From contig JAIXMN010000024.1 of NCBI GenBank assembly GCA_025716815.1, positions 62,001 through 126,000 on the forward strand: a stretch of DNA of 64,000 nt. The letters run 5' to 3'. The position numbers were made by a program, and so were the translations under genes. This DNA comes from Dichotomocladium elegans. Lineage: Eukaryota > Mucoromycota > Mucoromycetes > Mucorales > Lichtheimiaceae. The stretch's first letter is position 1; every line of letters begins with the position of its first letter. The notes below the pieces were generated by a model. That model did not search any database and was not told the origin of the DNA. It saw only the letters and a program-made list of their open reading frames with translations. Below, one piece after another: positions 1 through 11,720 of the stretch.

Positions 1-1823
1 CTATATACATACATCTAATGTTAAGCAAATTAAAAAGGAAGCGAGAGCAGATAGTCGATTAAACTTACCAATATTTCTTTGTTGGCGCTATTTTCCAAGC
101 AGCGTCTCAATTTCGCAAGTATTTGATATGTTTGCTCAATCCGTTCGAATTGTATGTCCTGTGAGAACAAAAGAATAGTCAGCGTCGATAGATTCCTCAA
201 AACCAATATGGTTACCTTATTCTCTCCAAGTTGGCCAAAAAACTTAAGTGCCAGAGACTTTGTAAGCATAACATCTGTGTCGTTCTCAGCTTCATTATCC
301 AAGAACGAGGCAAGGTTTTGCAGAACAAGAGATTTTTCCAAAAAAGCTAATCCAGCAGGCGTAATGGAAACCTGCCAAAGGCGAGAATAACCAAGATGAG
401 TCCAGACCCCTTCGACTTTTTGGGGACGCGCCGCATGAATACACATGTACTGAGTCGCTTGACGTTACCTCACGCAAGACATCAATTGCATTGAGCCGAA
501 GGAGAGTGTCATCGGACTTCACGTCTTGAAGTATGTTGTCCAGAAGGCTGGACGTCTCTGCCATCGCAAATGCTTCATCCGAAGAGCCAGCCACGCGGAT
601 AACAAGATCGTAGACTCGAAATTGGACCGTCGAGCTCCTGCATCCAGATTGCTTTAGTTTTCCCTCATGTATCCCTCTTGTCTCCTTCATAACTACTCCA
701 CACACGGATGCACATCCTTATCATCCATCCCTTAACACCGTCCACGATACTAACGTTTCCATCAAACTTTTCAAGACATTCGCATTATTCCCAAGAATCG
801 CCGCTGGTTCCTTTACACCAATCTGGGTATATCCTTTCCATCATTAGTGTGGTCACACAGGCGCATATGTATTCTTCCTCATGTTACCTTTGCAGCCACA
901 TCAATAGCTTTAGTCGCAACACGAGTTTCCTGGAACGCTATCGTTACCAGGATATACATGAACAGATCAGAATGTGCCTAGAATATTTTTTCCATCTGAG
1001 TAGCCGTTAAGATATTTATCAGTATCGTCAACTACCACTTGATGGGCAGACACATCGGAGGCTATGCACTTCGCCACCTGCTCAACTGCCAAAAGCCGAA
1101 TCTCCGGGGAGAAATGATTCAGACCTTGGGAGAGGAACATCTAAGCGAAACCAAGTTCAGTTTGAATATTTAGTACGCATATATATATTATATGTGTGTT
1201 ACCTTGTTGTTCTCGTCCTGCAGAATCATGTCATAGGTATATGGGTGCAGGAGCCGGCTGACCACCTGGCAAAGGACGCGTACAAACTCTTCCTCCTCCC
1301 TGCTCCCATTGCCGTCAACACATCCAAAAAGCACGTAGAATTGTGCCAGTGGGAGTCGAGCAAATATTTCCTGGGCTTCCTCAAGACGGAGATCTGGGAA
1401 GATAAGGAGCAGCCATATTGAAATGAGCTCAAAGAAGAAGCTAAAGGCCAGAGTAAGTAGTTACTTTGAATTGAATTCGCAAATTGTGCCAATGCTTCGA
1501 TCTTTTCGCGCAATGTACTAGAGGCATTAGAAGTAATGACACGTGCTACTCGCTCTAATGGCGTTGTAATGGACGGCATGGAGTGAAGAACTTGGATATT
1601 ATGGGGAAAAAGAACAATGAGTTTGAAAACCGTGCAAGAACGGAGTTCTTGTAATAGGGTAATAGCTATCTGATCCTTCCAGGTCTTGCGCATTAATGAT
1701 GTAACCTACATATAAGCCTGGTATTAACTTTTTACACGCTGATCCATAACCATTGGTAAATATGAAAGAAGCCAAATATACGTAAGTTGACGCTGACGAG
1801 AGCTCCTTCAGCAGAGTTTTCAT
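1..1823 (-). CDS. PSMD5: PSMD5-like 26S proteasome base-assembly chaperone (5' part; continues off left edge)
   Basis: This is an all-helical HEAT/ARM-type protein resembling 26S proteasome non-ATPase subunit 5 (S5b), which chaperones assembly of the ATPase base and leaves before the mature proteasome forms. At least nine exons were traced on minus: start Met at 1823, then roughly 1770, 1693-1467, 1390-1202, 1141-1040, 981-890, 810-751, 670-468 and 372-73, each bounded by GT/AG. The joined product follows the PSMD5 order: GLNHFSPEIRLLAVEQVA, then VATKAIDVAAK, then QFRVYDLVIR, then DVLRE-VSITPAG, then LALKFFGQLGENK. A donor (GTAAGT on minus) lies near 72, so the 3' end is outside the window. 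The family is identified by memory of the alignment, without a search. S. cerevisiae uses the distant analogue Hsm3, so a PSMD5-type copy fits an early-diverging fungus. The exact start and the small first exon are uncertain. Confidence 0.7.
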
Positions 1824-2469
1824 GATATAATCAGAAGATCTCGCTGGTACCATCTTATCATGATACGTACGTACTGACCTGTTATCAAAGCACATAGGTG
1901 TGTGGACAACGTAACCGATACTGATACAGGCGTGACCCAGAGTATATCAGTCCAGACATTCAAGGTAGGAAGGCATAAATCCGTATGTATGAGGAGGATC
2001 GAGCGATCAATTACAGAAATTTCCCAGCCGGCACTACGTATAATCCAGCTAACGGTAAAACGTGTGATCAATATGTCATATTCTCTACAGCAGCAAACCA
2101 AAAAAATTTCGTCGGGCATATTTTGTTGAGCAATAGAAGCAAAAGGGTAAAGGAGATATGCTGGGGCTATCTAGACCATCTTCTCGGCCCTTAATTGAGT
2201 TTTCCAATGATTGCCTGCAAATTCCCGGGCGTAGTCTCAAGAAAAGTAGCTCCATCCATATACGCTGGTTTTATTGTAGGTCGCATGGATTGAAGTCATG
2301 TGACACCACCAGATTCCATTATTAGATAAAATAAAGAAGGTATTGCTTTGTTCTCCACAGTACGTAAAGGAAATACAGTGGTATATATTTAGTAATAAAA
2401 AAAAGGGTGGCAGCGGGAACCAGGCACTTGGCTCTTGTCGTTAAGCCTGGCTTTAAATAGTGTCATGTA
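1824..2469. other. Intergenic spacer, no gene seen
   Basis: This lies between the 5' end of the PSMD5-like gene and the 3' end of the ThrE-like gene. Only short unsupported frames occur. It must hold the promoter of the PSMD5-like gene, but no clear element was recognised. Confidence 0.5.
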
Positions 2470-4233
2470 TTATAAAGATATATACAGAGAGCGTATTTTA
2501 CCAGTGGGGTAAACAATCATGTTAGATGCAAAGAGCCCCACTGAAAGCCCCAACGCTATCCGAAGCATCTGAATTGGATACATCGCCTGACTCGTATCCC
2601 CTTTATCCAAAAGAGCGAATGCATCCTTGACACCTACAAGGGGCAATATAGGTTTCATAAGTAGGCACATTGTCTGGGCAGAAAAATGAAAAGGTAAAAC
2701 ATACGTACCGATACTTCCTGGGACGAGGAGAGTGATACCGACGCATAAGGGCGCTAATGGTGGCTCGCCCGTAATTTTGAGGGCCAAGTTAGCGTACAGA
2801 CCCATTGCAAAGGCGGCAATCGTGCTGAGGATCTGAGGGTCGGTGACGATTCTTCCCAAAAAATAAAGTACGCAAAAGCCGATCGCCGCGCAGCATGTCT
2901 GGGAAGCCCATTGACGCCGAGCTGAGCCGTATGCAATCCCAATGGAAACACTCATTATAGGAAACAATAGCAAATAAAACCAGGGTGATACGGGGGCTCC
3001 GCAATAGCCGTCATCAGCAATATCTGGGTTAATCGCTATGTACGCGCTGCTCCCGATTTGGAGGCCGTATGCGAGCATGAACGCATAGATAATAGCATAG
3101 ATCAACCTGATGGATCCCGTTGTGACCTGATGAGCAGATATTTCCATCTGTGACAAAAGGTTTAGAGTGAAGCAGAAAAAATAACGTATTACTTGGTCGC
3201 GGAAGGAAAAACTAGACTCACTACTGCCATTGTCATGCCATATCCGGGTAACAAGATCAAGATTGGCGAGAGAGCCACCTTAATGTAACAGGTATAGCTG
3301 TGAAATATCCGTCCTGCTAGCCCAACTAGTATACAAGCCGATATTTCAAACACAGGACCATATGCATGGAATTTCAAGGACGCAATGAACAAGAGCGAAA
3401 CAAGGAGTCCTAGGGCAGCAGCCATTGTTGCGTCAATCCATGTGCCTTCGAACATACTGGTTGTCGCTGTAAATCCAATAGATGAAAATGCGAAACATAA
3501 TCCCCAGCTCCCGCACGTTGGTGGTAGCTCGGCAATCTCTTGTAATGTAGCGAGACAGCTCCTCGCATTGAGTTCGCCCCCGTAAAGCGCATTCATGGTC
3601 TTAGTAACCCGTACAAGCTTTCCAATGTCAAATGTGAGCCCAGACTTGACAGTCAATGTCTCCGAACGCCCCGGGTTGTCTGGATGAGCGAGTGAAACGA
3701 TAACGAGGTCTGGTACGATGGAAAATGTGGCATTCATGTCGAGCATTTGGATTGCGTGTTGAAGAGATTCTTCCTAAAAAGAAAATGAAGGCTGTGAGAT
3801 TCCCGTCGCAACAAGTGGAAAGGTCCAATCCGCGCTATTAACTACTACGAACGACTCGATGACAAGGACTGCCGTACTGTAGCAAGCATTGTCCAAGTAT
3901 TAACAGGATGCTTCTTTTTGTATCAAATATGTCCTCTCCATGTCGCATCTTTGCTTCTACTTCTTGCTCCGCAGTTGGCATGACATTCACAAGGACGTCG
4001 CTATGTGGAGGCATGGGCTTGCAAAGATGGGCAACTCGGTAAGGTTTCTGGATTGATGAAATTGTTGTTTTGATATTGGTATGAGTCGGAGAAGGCCTCA
4101 TGGGTTGACCTGCTGACGGCTCGAAAGGAGGGGCTACGGTGGCAACAATAGTCTCGGTGCTCATGGATCGACCAAAATTACGATTTCCATCTAGTACCAT
4201 CCGCGGACGTTCTGATACTACAGCGCTGGCCAT
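2470..4233 (-). CDS. ThrE/Prm10-family integral membrane protein (DUF1212)
   Basis: This is a membrane protein of the threonine/serine-exporter-like family that includes yeast Prm10 (pheromone-regulated) and fungal DUF1212 proteins; its substrate in fungi is not established. Three exons, 4233-3853, 3773-3222 and 3147-2470, join in phase 0 to give 536 aa. The first 90 or so residues are polar and low complexity. The ThrE N-terminal signature follows (YGSPCHRV joined to EESLQHAIQML, equivalent to the family's GAPTHRLEE), with the soluble FDIGKLVRVTK segment and then about ten hydrophobic segments. These include a C-terminal ThrE_2-like half starting at MEISAHQ with VPGSIG. The start MASAVV at 4233 was chosen; a Met 24 nt upstream is also in frame. 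The exon-1 donor is GTTCGT; nearer GTAGTA sites would break the frame. About 1.8 kb of non-coding DNA lies upstream. Confidence 0.82.
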
Positions 4234-5475
4234 GATACAGGTACGATAAACAAGCACGAGAAGCTATCGATGAAATATACGTGGATATATATGTACGGAT
4301 GACCACGCAAGCGATCACCCCAGAACTATGGAAGGAGAGGGATGAAACAAGAGGGGAAAGAAGGAAAGTAATTGAAATATAGGCTGACTCGAAAAGGGGA
4401 ACCAGTAGATTTTATAGGCAGCGTCATAACGAAAATGCTCTTCGTATCAGCATACATTCAAAACCAGTAAATCAGTTCGATACCAAATTTCGTTAAGGTA
4501 TACGAGAGAGAGGCATGATGGACGTACACTCTCTCAGTTGGGGAAGGATATTATTAAGGATTCTGCAGAAAAATCCTCCTGGATTTCAGATACAACTTGA
4601 AATAAACTTAATGACTGGGTGATCTTTATATTTCGCTGATCAGGCGCCTTCGATCGCTCTACTGCACGTTACCTCAACATTCAAAAAGAGAAAGGAGCAG
4701 GTTTAAAAGGGATTGTATATACAAGAGATTCGTTCAGCCCTCTGGATGTGGTTGCTTAGTGATGCAGCAAGTCCTGCAGATCCGTCTCAAAACATGGTAA
4801 AAGGGGAAAATGTACATGTATTTCTAGACTTGTGTTCACATGGAAGTTGATGAAGTGAAGCCGAATTGAGTAGCGGCGTTGGATAAACAGCAATAAAACA
4901 TACTGATTGTCGAACTATGGATCTCTCTACCGTACTCAAGTTCTTCAAAGATCTGTGTTCTTCTTCGGCGATTTTACTCGAATTAAAGCAAACATAATGA
5001 TGTATATAATGCAGAAATGTTGATCATCATCTCTATGACATCACCACGTAGATCATCAAACCGCAAGTTATAAGTAGAGGAGGGGTTGAAGAATTATTCT
5101 AGGATATTTGACAGAATATACAGTGTCTGATCAAATAGGTGCTGTTTCGGAGAAATAGCTTAGTGAATAAGTATTGGCGAGGTATGATCCGCGAGTTGCA
5201 GACGTGAAGAAGCTCAATAAGAAATTCTTGGCAAATCAGCGGCAGTGGTCAATACAAGGAGTCATGATGTGTTCCTAGAAGGACGCTGACGAGATGCGAA
5301 GCTGTCATTAATTCTATCGGATCTTCTCGTTGACATTTAGTCCACTCCATCTAAGACATTTAGTGCTTTTGCTATCATCATCTTTATCTCTATAGTGAAC
5401 ATCGTTCTTAAAGGCTCTTCAAGACGACTATATACGTAGAAGAAAATGATGTGATGAGGTGCGCAAGTCTTTAAA

Positions 5476-5492
5476 CAGTTAGCTGCTAACTG
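5476..5492. repeat. 17-bp palindrome
   Basis: The arms CAGTTAGC and GCTAACTG are perfect reverse complements around one T. It could be a dimeric factor site or a small hairpin; there is no supporting context beyond its place in a long shared promoter region. Confidence 0.5.
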
Positions 5493-5875
5493 TATTACTG
5501 CCCCATCAGCAGGCTATTACCAATTTAATGAATGATACACGAAGACTTGTTGCATCGTCTAAGGCGGGATGTATATGCTAATGTTGTTAGGCCTAATATT
5601 GAGCGACTCTCGTACGTTAATGAGTCGATGATAGAAGCAATATGAAATTGCTTTGCTGAGCGGGCACTTGGCAGTGGAATGTGCAGTGCAGAGCATGAAT
5701 ATATATAGTCATTCTGAAATGACCTATGGGCGGAGGGAATCCGATTCAGTGATTTTGGCTCAGGTTATGCCACTGTAGTTTGTTCAGTTCTGAACATTAT
5801 CAAGTGCATTCCCATTAGACCATTTCCCGCCAGCTATCTTACGTTCGTTTTCCAAAGCCGGAAAATCGCGCCCTT

Positions 5876-5888
5876 ATTGGCTGACTCA
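5876..5888. promoter_or_regulatory. CCAAT box plus AP-1/GCN4-type site upstream of the bZIP gene
   Basis: ATTGG (reverse CCAAT) at 5876-5880 is followed at once by TGACTCA at 5882-5888, about 145 bp before the bZIP start codon. TGACTCA is the consensus for AP-1/GCN4-type bZIP dimers, so self- or cross-regulation is possible. Binding itself is inference. Confidence 0.45.
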
Positions 5889-6032
5889 TGCGATTCGTTT
5901 AGACCTTTCTCTTTCCCGCCTCCTTCTCACTTATTCTTTCCTCGTTGAACTCCTTCTTTTCTGATTTCCTTAATCATTCTGCAATTAAGATACCTAGCAC
6001 TCAAATAGACAACTGGACCACGAGCACACGCT

Positions 6033-6863
6033 ATGAGCATCAATGGAAGCGATACAGAATCTTCATCGCTTAGATCAAGTCAACGTCGCAAAGGGGTGAT
6101 CGACACGCGGCGTGCTGAACAGAATAGAGCAGCACAGCGTGCGTTTCGCCAACGGAAAGAGCGATATGTCAAGGAACTTGAGAGCAAGGTCTGTGAATTG
6201 CAAGGCCTTCAAGAGCGTCTGGAGAAATTAGAGGAAGAGAACACACACTTACAGCAACGCTTATGGGAGTTGGAGCATCGGCCACCAGTATCAGCACAAG
6301 TACCAGCACCACCTGCACCTGCACCTACACCAGCAGCAGCGACGCCTGTACAACCCTCATCTTGGGCGGCAAACCGCATAATACCCATTACTTCTACGAA
6401 GGAACTTTCTCCACCACAAGAACAAAACCCACGTTCTCCTCCCAGACAGAACCCTTCATTGTCATCCGCTGTACTAAGTCCTTCTACGGCGTCAGAGTCA
6501 CCGCCGCCCGGACCCGGACCTCATCAACAACATCGCCACCCTCGTTACCGTCCATACGCTTCTCCATCCTCATTGCCACCACCCGCCACATCCTCGAGCA
6601 GATCCACATCCAGCGGGCATCCGATACGTTTGTCTGATCAACATTCACGAATGAGACCCCCCGTGATTTCGATACATGACGAATCACAGGCTCCTGCATC
6701 AGACAATGGCCAGGTCCTCGACGATTTGATAACAATTTTGCGTTCAAGAAATCGACCACCTATCCCTTCACAAGCGGACAAACCTGCTGGTTCATATCCA
6801 CCCTCATCATCAGGCAGCCCCCCTCCTTTAGAATCAAAACAAATCGGGACGAAAATCCATTGA
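6033..6863 (+). CDS. AP-1/Yap-like bZIP transcription factor
   Basis: This single-exon 276-aa protein has an N-terminal bZIP. The basic region at about residues 25-45 reads RRAEQNRAAQRAFRQRKERY, with the NxxAQxxFR arrangement of the fungal Yap/Pap1 class, and is followed by a leucine zipper to about residue 80 (ELESKVCELQGLQERLEKL). The rest is a long Pro/Ser/Gln-rich, probably disordered tail. Such factors bind TGACTAA/TTACTAA or TGACTCA sites and often control oxidative, metal or nutrient stress responses. The cysteine-rich redox domains of Yap1/Pap1 (n- and c-CRD) are not visible, so a direct redox-sensor role is unlikely from sequence. A TGACTCA site lies in its own promoter. The first ATG of the frame was used. 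Confidence 0.88.
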   Translation: MSINGSDTESSSLRSSQRRKGVIDTRRAEQNRAAQRAFRQRKERYVKELESKVCELQGLQERLEKLEEENTHLQQRLWELEHRPPVSAQVPAPPAPAPTPAAATPVQPSSWAANRIIPITSTKELSPPQEQNPRSPPRQNPSLSSAVLSPSTASESPPPGPGPHQQHRHPRYRPYASPSSLPPPATSSSRSTSSGHPIRLSDQHSRMRPPVISIHDESQAPASDNGQVLDDLITILRSRNRPPIPSQADKPAGSYPPSSSGSPPPLESKQIGTKIH

Positions 6864-7088
6864 TAAGTTGATATCCGGAATGATGGCAATGGATATATAC
6901 ATTCAAAAGGAATGACCAAAAGGGAAGTGGGGAAGATGAAAGAAGACCTATTTGCGAACGGTTACCATCACGAGTCGCACCCAGTCCCTTTTTCCCTTTG
7001 TTCTTTCTATTTTGTACATAACAGTATTTCTTCTCTCTTTTCCTTTCGTACACAATGCTAAAACAAAATCTACAAGTTTGGAGCGTAT

Positions 7089-7743
7089 CTATTGTAAATG
7101 CTTTTTTACAAAATCCCGAGCCTTTGAGAAGCCCTGGTGTCCAGATGTTAAAATTTGCTTTTGATTGTTCTTATGTTCCGTCGTACCTGATCGTGATACA
7201 CAGCACCCACCACAGCATTGAATGCGGTTGCCTTCACCTTCGTCGATGCCGATTCACTAGGCTGTATGCGAAGAAATATCAGCGAAAAATAGCGTGAGGA
7301 CGTTGTGAGGATATCACTCCACGCCGCTGTTGCCCGGAACATACCAGCTCAAATTGCAAGCCATCGCTCAGTTTCAGGTCGTCAAAGTTTCTGCTTAGCA
7401 CCTCTAAAGAAGTCTTGTTCTTGACCTGCTCTTCTAGAGAGGAGCTTGCATTTGTTGTAGAAGAGGTAACGCTTTCGGTGGCGAAGAGCTGAATAACGCG
7501 CGAGCCCAGCTGTGCTAGGCGTTCGTTGCTCGGCACACTGCCGTGCTCAAACGATTTGTGAGTGAGAGCTTGCTGAAGAATGTGGGGCGTTTGGAACGAA
7601 ATGCCGAGCTGCTGGGCAGCATTTTCGGCATTGAAGGAAGAAGAGACAGCCTTCTTGGCCTGAACAAATCGCGCGCTGTGGAATGACCGTCGTGCTATAA
7701 TAAAGATAAGCATGAAGGACATGACAGGGATGAGCTGCACCAC
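7089..7743 (-). CDS. MRPL15: Mitochondrial large-subunit ribosomal protein mL57 (RNase III fold, Mrpl15-like)
   Basis: Three exons, 7743-7345, 7261-7187 and 7133-7089, join in frame to 172 aa; the last exon is only 45 nt, encoding GFSKARDFVKKHLQ and the stop. The N-terminus is hydrophobic/basic and suits mitochondrial import. The core has the RNase III-fold signature ILQQALTHKSFEHG then NERLAQLGSRVIQLF. In active RNase III the signature is NERLEFLGD; here the catalytic Glu and Asp positions are Ala and Arg, so the protein should be catalytically dead, as expected for the structural ribosomal protein mL57. KVKATAFNAVVGAVYHDQ matches the second helical half. The upstream start is uncertain, because a Met eight codons downstream is also possible. 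Confidence 0.8.
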
Positions 7744-8889
7744 AACTGGGGCAGGGCTACATGTCTATGCAGACAGTTTTAACTACCAAGGGTATTCGTA
7801 ATTTTGCAGGATGCCGCCATTGTTATTTGCGATTTTTAAGATGTGCAAAAGTGCTGGCCTGAACTTAAAAGGCATTGTGTTTTTGGGTGTGACCGTCAAT
7901 TCTCGGAAGCGGGGCGTGGCGCGATCAATGTGCGAAACTTAAGCCGCAGCAATGTTCATAATAAATTGCTAACAACTTGCGTCACATAGAATATAGGTTT
8001 CTCCTAAGTTACTGGCCGTAGTTCCTGCGGGCCATCGCCTTATTGATACATCTTAGCCACAGCCTTATTTTCTTTTTTAAAAAAATACATCTTATGCTAA
8101 TTGGGTGAAAAATAAACCTATTGTTACGGCGTGTCTTCAATAGTGTTTTGCACCATAGCGTAAGATGAGCTCATACCTGGTATCCATTAGACATATCAGG
8201 GAAAAAGCTATATACCGTATTCGCTGCTCAAGCAATTGGACCTCAGGGACGCCATTGTTTGATATGCACTCTGTGTATGTGCTGCATTTCTTTCTGGATA
8301 TGCTCTTTCAAAGCTGCAGAAGGTTTTCTCGTGGCGAAATCTGGTCTTCCATATTTACCGACCTGAGATAGAACGGTTAATGAAAGAAGATGTCACTATA
8401 CATGGGCTTGAAAGGCATAAGAATGTAATCTTAAAATGAAAGGCCGCCATTAGCATCACCTTCGTGAGTTAAAGCGTAGAAGATCTATGTTATGTCCGAC
8501 TGGTCACCAGAAGCAAAATATCCGCATAGAGCGCTTGGTAGCAGTTGAAACATCAAGATTACTAACCTTTCTTGATTGCTATCTACTGTTCTCTTTATAC
8601 AATGTATCCATGGTAAATCTCTTTTCTTTATTTGCACCTCTTGTACTGATTATCGATTCGATCCTCGCAGCAAACGTACATTTTTGGGTTGTCGGGGTAC
8701 ACAAACGACGAGCCACTCATTTTCATCAAGAGATGTCCCGGACCCATGAGAACTTAACTCCGCATAGGGTCCACTCAAGGGTGCTTTTCGCCATCCCGCG
8801 GAGGACCTTAAGTAATCGAGCCTGAAAGTGAAACAACACCTGTTTTTTCGCTCTCTTTCTTTCCTTGACTTTTTGTTTTCCCCCAAAAA
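7744..8889. other. Intergenic, shared upstream region of mL57 and the C2H2 factor
   Basis: About 1.1 kb between divergent genes with only short, unconserved frames. Pyrimidine-rich stretches occur just before the start at 8890. Nothing else was recognised. Confidence 0.4.
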
Positions 8890-9318
8890 ATGTACCATGA
8901 AGACCAGCAACGCTTCTCAAAAGACTCCCCACTCTCTGTTATCGATTCTTCTGGACGTCAAGTGAGTCTACTCAACGACAGTGCTGCTGCTGCCGCCGCT
9001 GCCGCTGCCGCCGCAGGACTCCCACAGCCGCAACGTCCACAACATTCACAACAACCAAGGCCTAATCCTGTCGCTCATACATCGGACTACGATGTATCTG
9101 GCCGAGACCAGCAACATATACCTACAATATCCTCCTACTCACCATCTTCCTCTTGCTCAACTTCTTCAATGGAAGATTTTGGGAATCGTGACCATGCAGG
9201 CAGCAGTTTCTCCGACATTACTATGACAGACCCTGCAGCCTGGCAGAGCGAATCGCCAAGGCACTCACTGACACAACATCACTCACAACAGCAACAACAG
9301 CAACAACAACAACAACAG

Positions 9319-9365
<47 letters not shown>

Positions 9366-10467
9366 ACAACCGCAAAAAGGAAATAGCCGACGGAAGTATC
9401 ATTGTACAGAGCCTGGATGCAATAAAAGCTTCACCACAAGGTAATAGTTGATCATTTTGGTGGATAGTGTTGAAGAAGATCTAAAGGTCTGTGTATTTTC
9501 AAGCGGGCACCTTGCACGGCATAATCGGATTCATACTGGCGAGAAAAACTTTCCTTGTCTATTTCCTGGTTGTCAATCACGCTTCTCACGACAAGATAAC
9601 ATGATGCAGCATTATCGAACACACATGTCGCCAAAGTCGAGAAGAACACAGAATAGGACAACCTCTGCGCATGAAGAAGCACGGCCTCGGCCTAGGCTTC
9701 ATGCTCACCATAGGATCCGCTCTGATCCATTCCGGGTAGAGCCTCCTCTGACAATTGACCAGCATTTAAGCAACTACCATCGGTCGTTGCTTGCGCCATC
9801 TGCACGTACAGAGCGATTCTCACCAACACGATATAGTCAGTTGGATGCAACCAAGCGCCCGCAGCAACTGGAAGGTCAACAGCAGCAACACCCGCAGCAA
9901 CAACAAGAACTTGAACTTCGAGAAGAGCATGAGCCGCAGGAGCAACAAGTGCCACAACCGTCAGACCAACAGCATGATCAGCAAGCGCCACAGCAAAAAC
10001 CTGTGGGGCAATCATCATTGACTGGGAGTTCAAATACTGGCCGCCCTGCCACAAGGATCATTCATTCTGACGCCCGATCAGCGGCCCACTCCACAAATAA
10101 CATGACCGTGCCTCACCCAGGTACCAGCGTCAACGTAATCACTGGTACGGCTACCAGCTCCCCAAATACATCAACCTCTGCTACCATTACTTCTATCGCT
10201 GCATCTGCATCCACCCGCGTCTCTTCAGTCCCGTTATCTTCTTCTGCATCCACCACATCCTTTTATCAGCACCGCCCGTTGACCAACATATCCCTCATGG
10301 ATCACCGTACTCAACAAGCACCTCCTTTTCCATTTACATTGTTACATCCCCCGCTTCGCGAAGAAGTACTCGAAAGCAGCGGAAGGAAAGGAAAAGACGG
10401 CAACGAAGATGACGCACCATCTGGAGGCTTATTGCAACTAGCTCATGTCGTTAGCACATTCGGATAA
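8890..10467 (+). CDS. Nrg1-like two-finger C2H2 transcription factor, Q-rich
   Basis: Two exons, 8890-9440 and 9504-10467, give 504 aa. The 63-nt intron splits the first zinc finger and restores FTTSGHLARHNRIHTGEK, a run nearly identical to the finger 1/linker of yeast Nrg1/Nrg2. Finger 1 starts YHCTEPGCNKSF and finger 2 is FPCLFPGCQSRFSRQDN with H-x3-H, so there are two C2H2 fingers at about residues 168-228. Before them are an Ala run (about residues 33-43) and a long CAA/CAG glutamine tract (about 9289-9370); the C-terminal half is again Gln/Ser/Thr-rich. Nrg-type factors are glucose- or stress-responsive repressors, but the role here is inferred only from the fingers. The acceptor ends TTTTCAAG. 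Confidence 0.85.
9289..9370 (+). repeat. CAA/CAG polyglutamine microsatellite
   Basis: An imperfect (CAA/CAG)n run encodes about 27 consecutive Gln in the C2H2 factor. Mixed codons make it less slippery than a pure CAG run, but its length is likely to vary between strains. Confidence 0.9.
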
Positions 10468-10839
10468 ATTTATCATTCATTGTTCTATAAATGTCAGTCA
10501 ATGTAAATTGGTAGTACTTTATTATCAAAAATGGATATTGCAAAAAGCACAAAACCATGACGTCTACAAGACACAACTGTAAGAAATACTGCCCACCAGT
10601 TAACCGAAATTATTAGATCCGGGAGGGAAACAGATTTGTATACAACTGAAATTATCGTTGTCCTCCGTCGTCCTCGTCCTCGAGCCCTTATGGCGTACGC
10701 AATTTCCCAAACCAAGACATCGCATGCTACGCATTTCAGAAGCATCCAAGGATGTCTTTGTGTAAGATGACTAATCGAATGATCTTTGCACGGAAGAAGA
10801 CGTCGCACAAAAAATAACTCTGAAAAATGCATTGACTCT

Positions 10840-11720
10840 TTTGTTCTATACAAACTCCAACCTTTCTGAAACGAGTATCCATTTTCTTTACAAAGATGGA
10901 CAGGGCCAATGTGTTGCACTTTCTTTGATCTGTTGGTATTTTCGCGCATATTATCTGGGTTATCTATATTGCAAGGGGAAAGGGGAAGGGAAAAGATACG
11001 TAGAGATCACTCTGATAATTATTCAAGTCAGTTGCGAGCGCATGCTTTGCAGCAAAGCAGTTAGGAGTATCTGTTCATTCAACACTACAAATGGGTTAGA
11101 TTTTGCAGTACTAAAAAGGCCATGATGGCATTTTTAAGAAACACAAGAACCAAAGGGGCCGTTCACATGTCCTCAATGAATTATTATTTTAGAAAACGTT
11201 GACGAAAGTTCATCATTATCTTCAAGAAACCTTTGGAAATAGCCCGTTTTAAAGTTTTAAGGTATTTAAGCTATCCAAAACGAACGCAATTTGTCGTTTC
11301 TCATAGCTCCATTACAGCCATACGTACCGGCATGCAACAGTTAGCAAAGCAAAGTTCTAAAAGTGACTTGACCCAGTGTTGCATCGACAGGTGCATGACT
11401 AGCACTGACTTGCGACGCTGAAACTCATATCAACATGAGACACAGCATGGCATGAGCAAGGAAAGGAAACGTTCTGCAGTGCTTACAGGAGCAAAACCTA
11501 AGAGGAAAGGCAGCTACAATCTTGTGAGCAATTTCGGTACTGGTTATGCGCCATTAAATGTAGCTTAAGATTCCCTGCAGTCGTTAGACACGAGGATCCG
11601 TAGGATCCAACTAACGACGCATTTATGGCAACTGTATTTGGACATTACTCCCGATCAACAACGAAGTATTACTCCTTCAAAGCTTCTAGAAGAGGAAGAA
11701 GAAGAAAACGGGACACTCCT
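10840..11720 (+). mobile_element. Decayed Tc1/mariner-like DDE transposase copy (copy 1)
   Basis: The left part (10857-10915) matches the 5' end of the copies near 62.96 kb and 58.44 kb: CTGAAACGAG then TTTACAAAGATGGACAGGGCC. The right part (about 11450-11650) matches the 3' half of the 63.7 kb copy: CAGCTACAATCTTGTGAGCA, then TGTAGCTTAAGATTCCC, then GGACATTACTC. All frames are interrupted and the centre has diverged or been lost. It is a dead copy of the family also seen at 43.9, 52.3, 58 and 63 kb. Confidence 0.55.
11579..11616. repeat. Inverted repeat with duplicated GGATCC in the loop
   Basis: GTCGTTAG and CTAACGAC form an 8-bp perfect stem, and the loop carries GGATCC-GTA-GGATCC, itself palindromic. 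It lies within the decayed transposon copy and may be a remnant of element structure. Confidence 0.45.

Larger units (their letters stand above)
4234..6032. other. Long intergenic region between divergent ThrE-like and bZIP genes
   Basis: About 1.8 kb separates two divergent starts, and no reading frame in it looks coding. It is AT-rich with many stops. It holds a 17-bp near-perfect palindrome at 5476-5492 and a promoter-proximal ATTGG/TGACTCA pair near 5876-5888, listed separately. The size suggests extended regulation of one or both genes or an unannotated RNA; this is inference. Confidence 0.5.
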
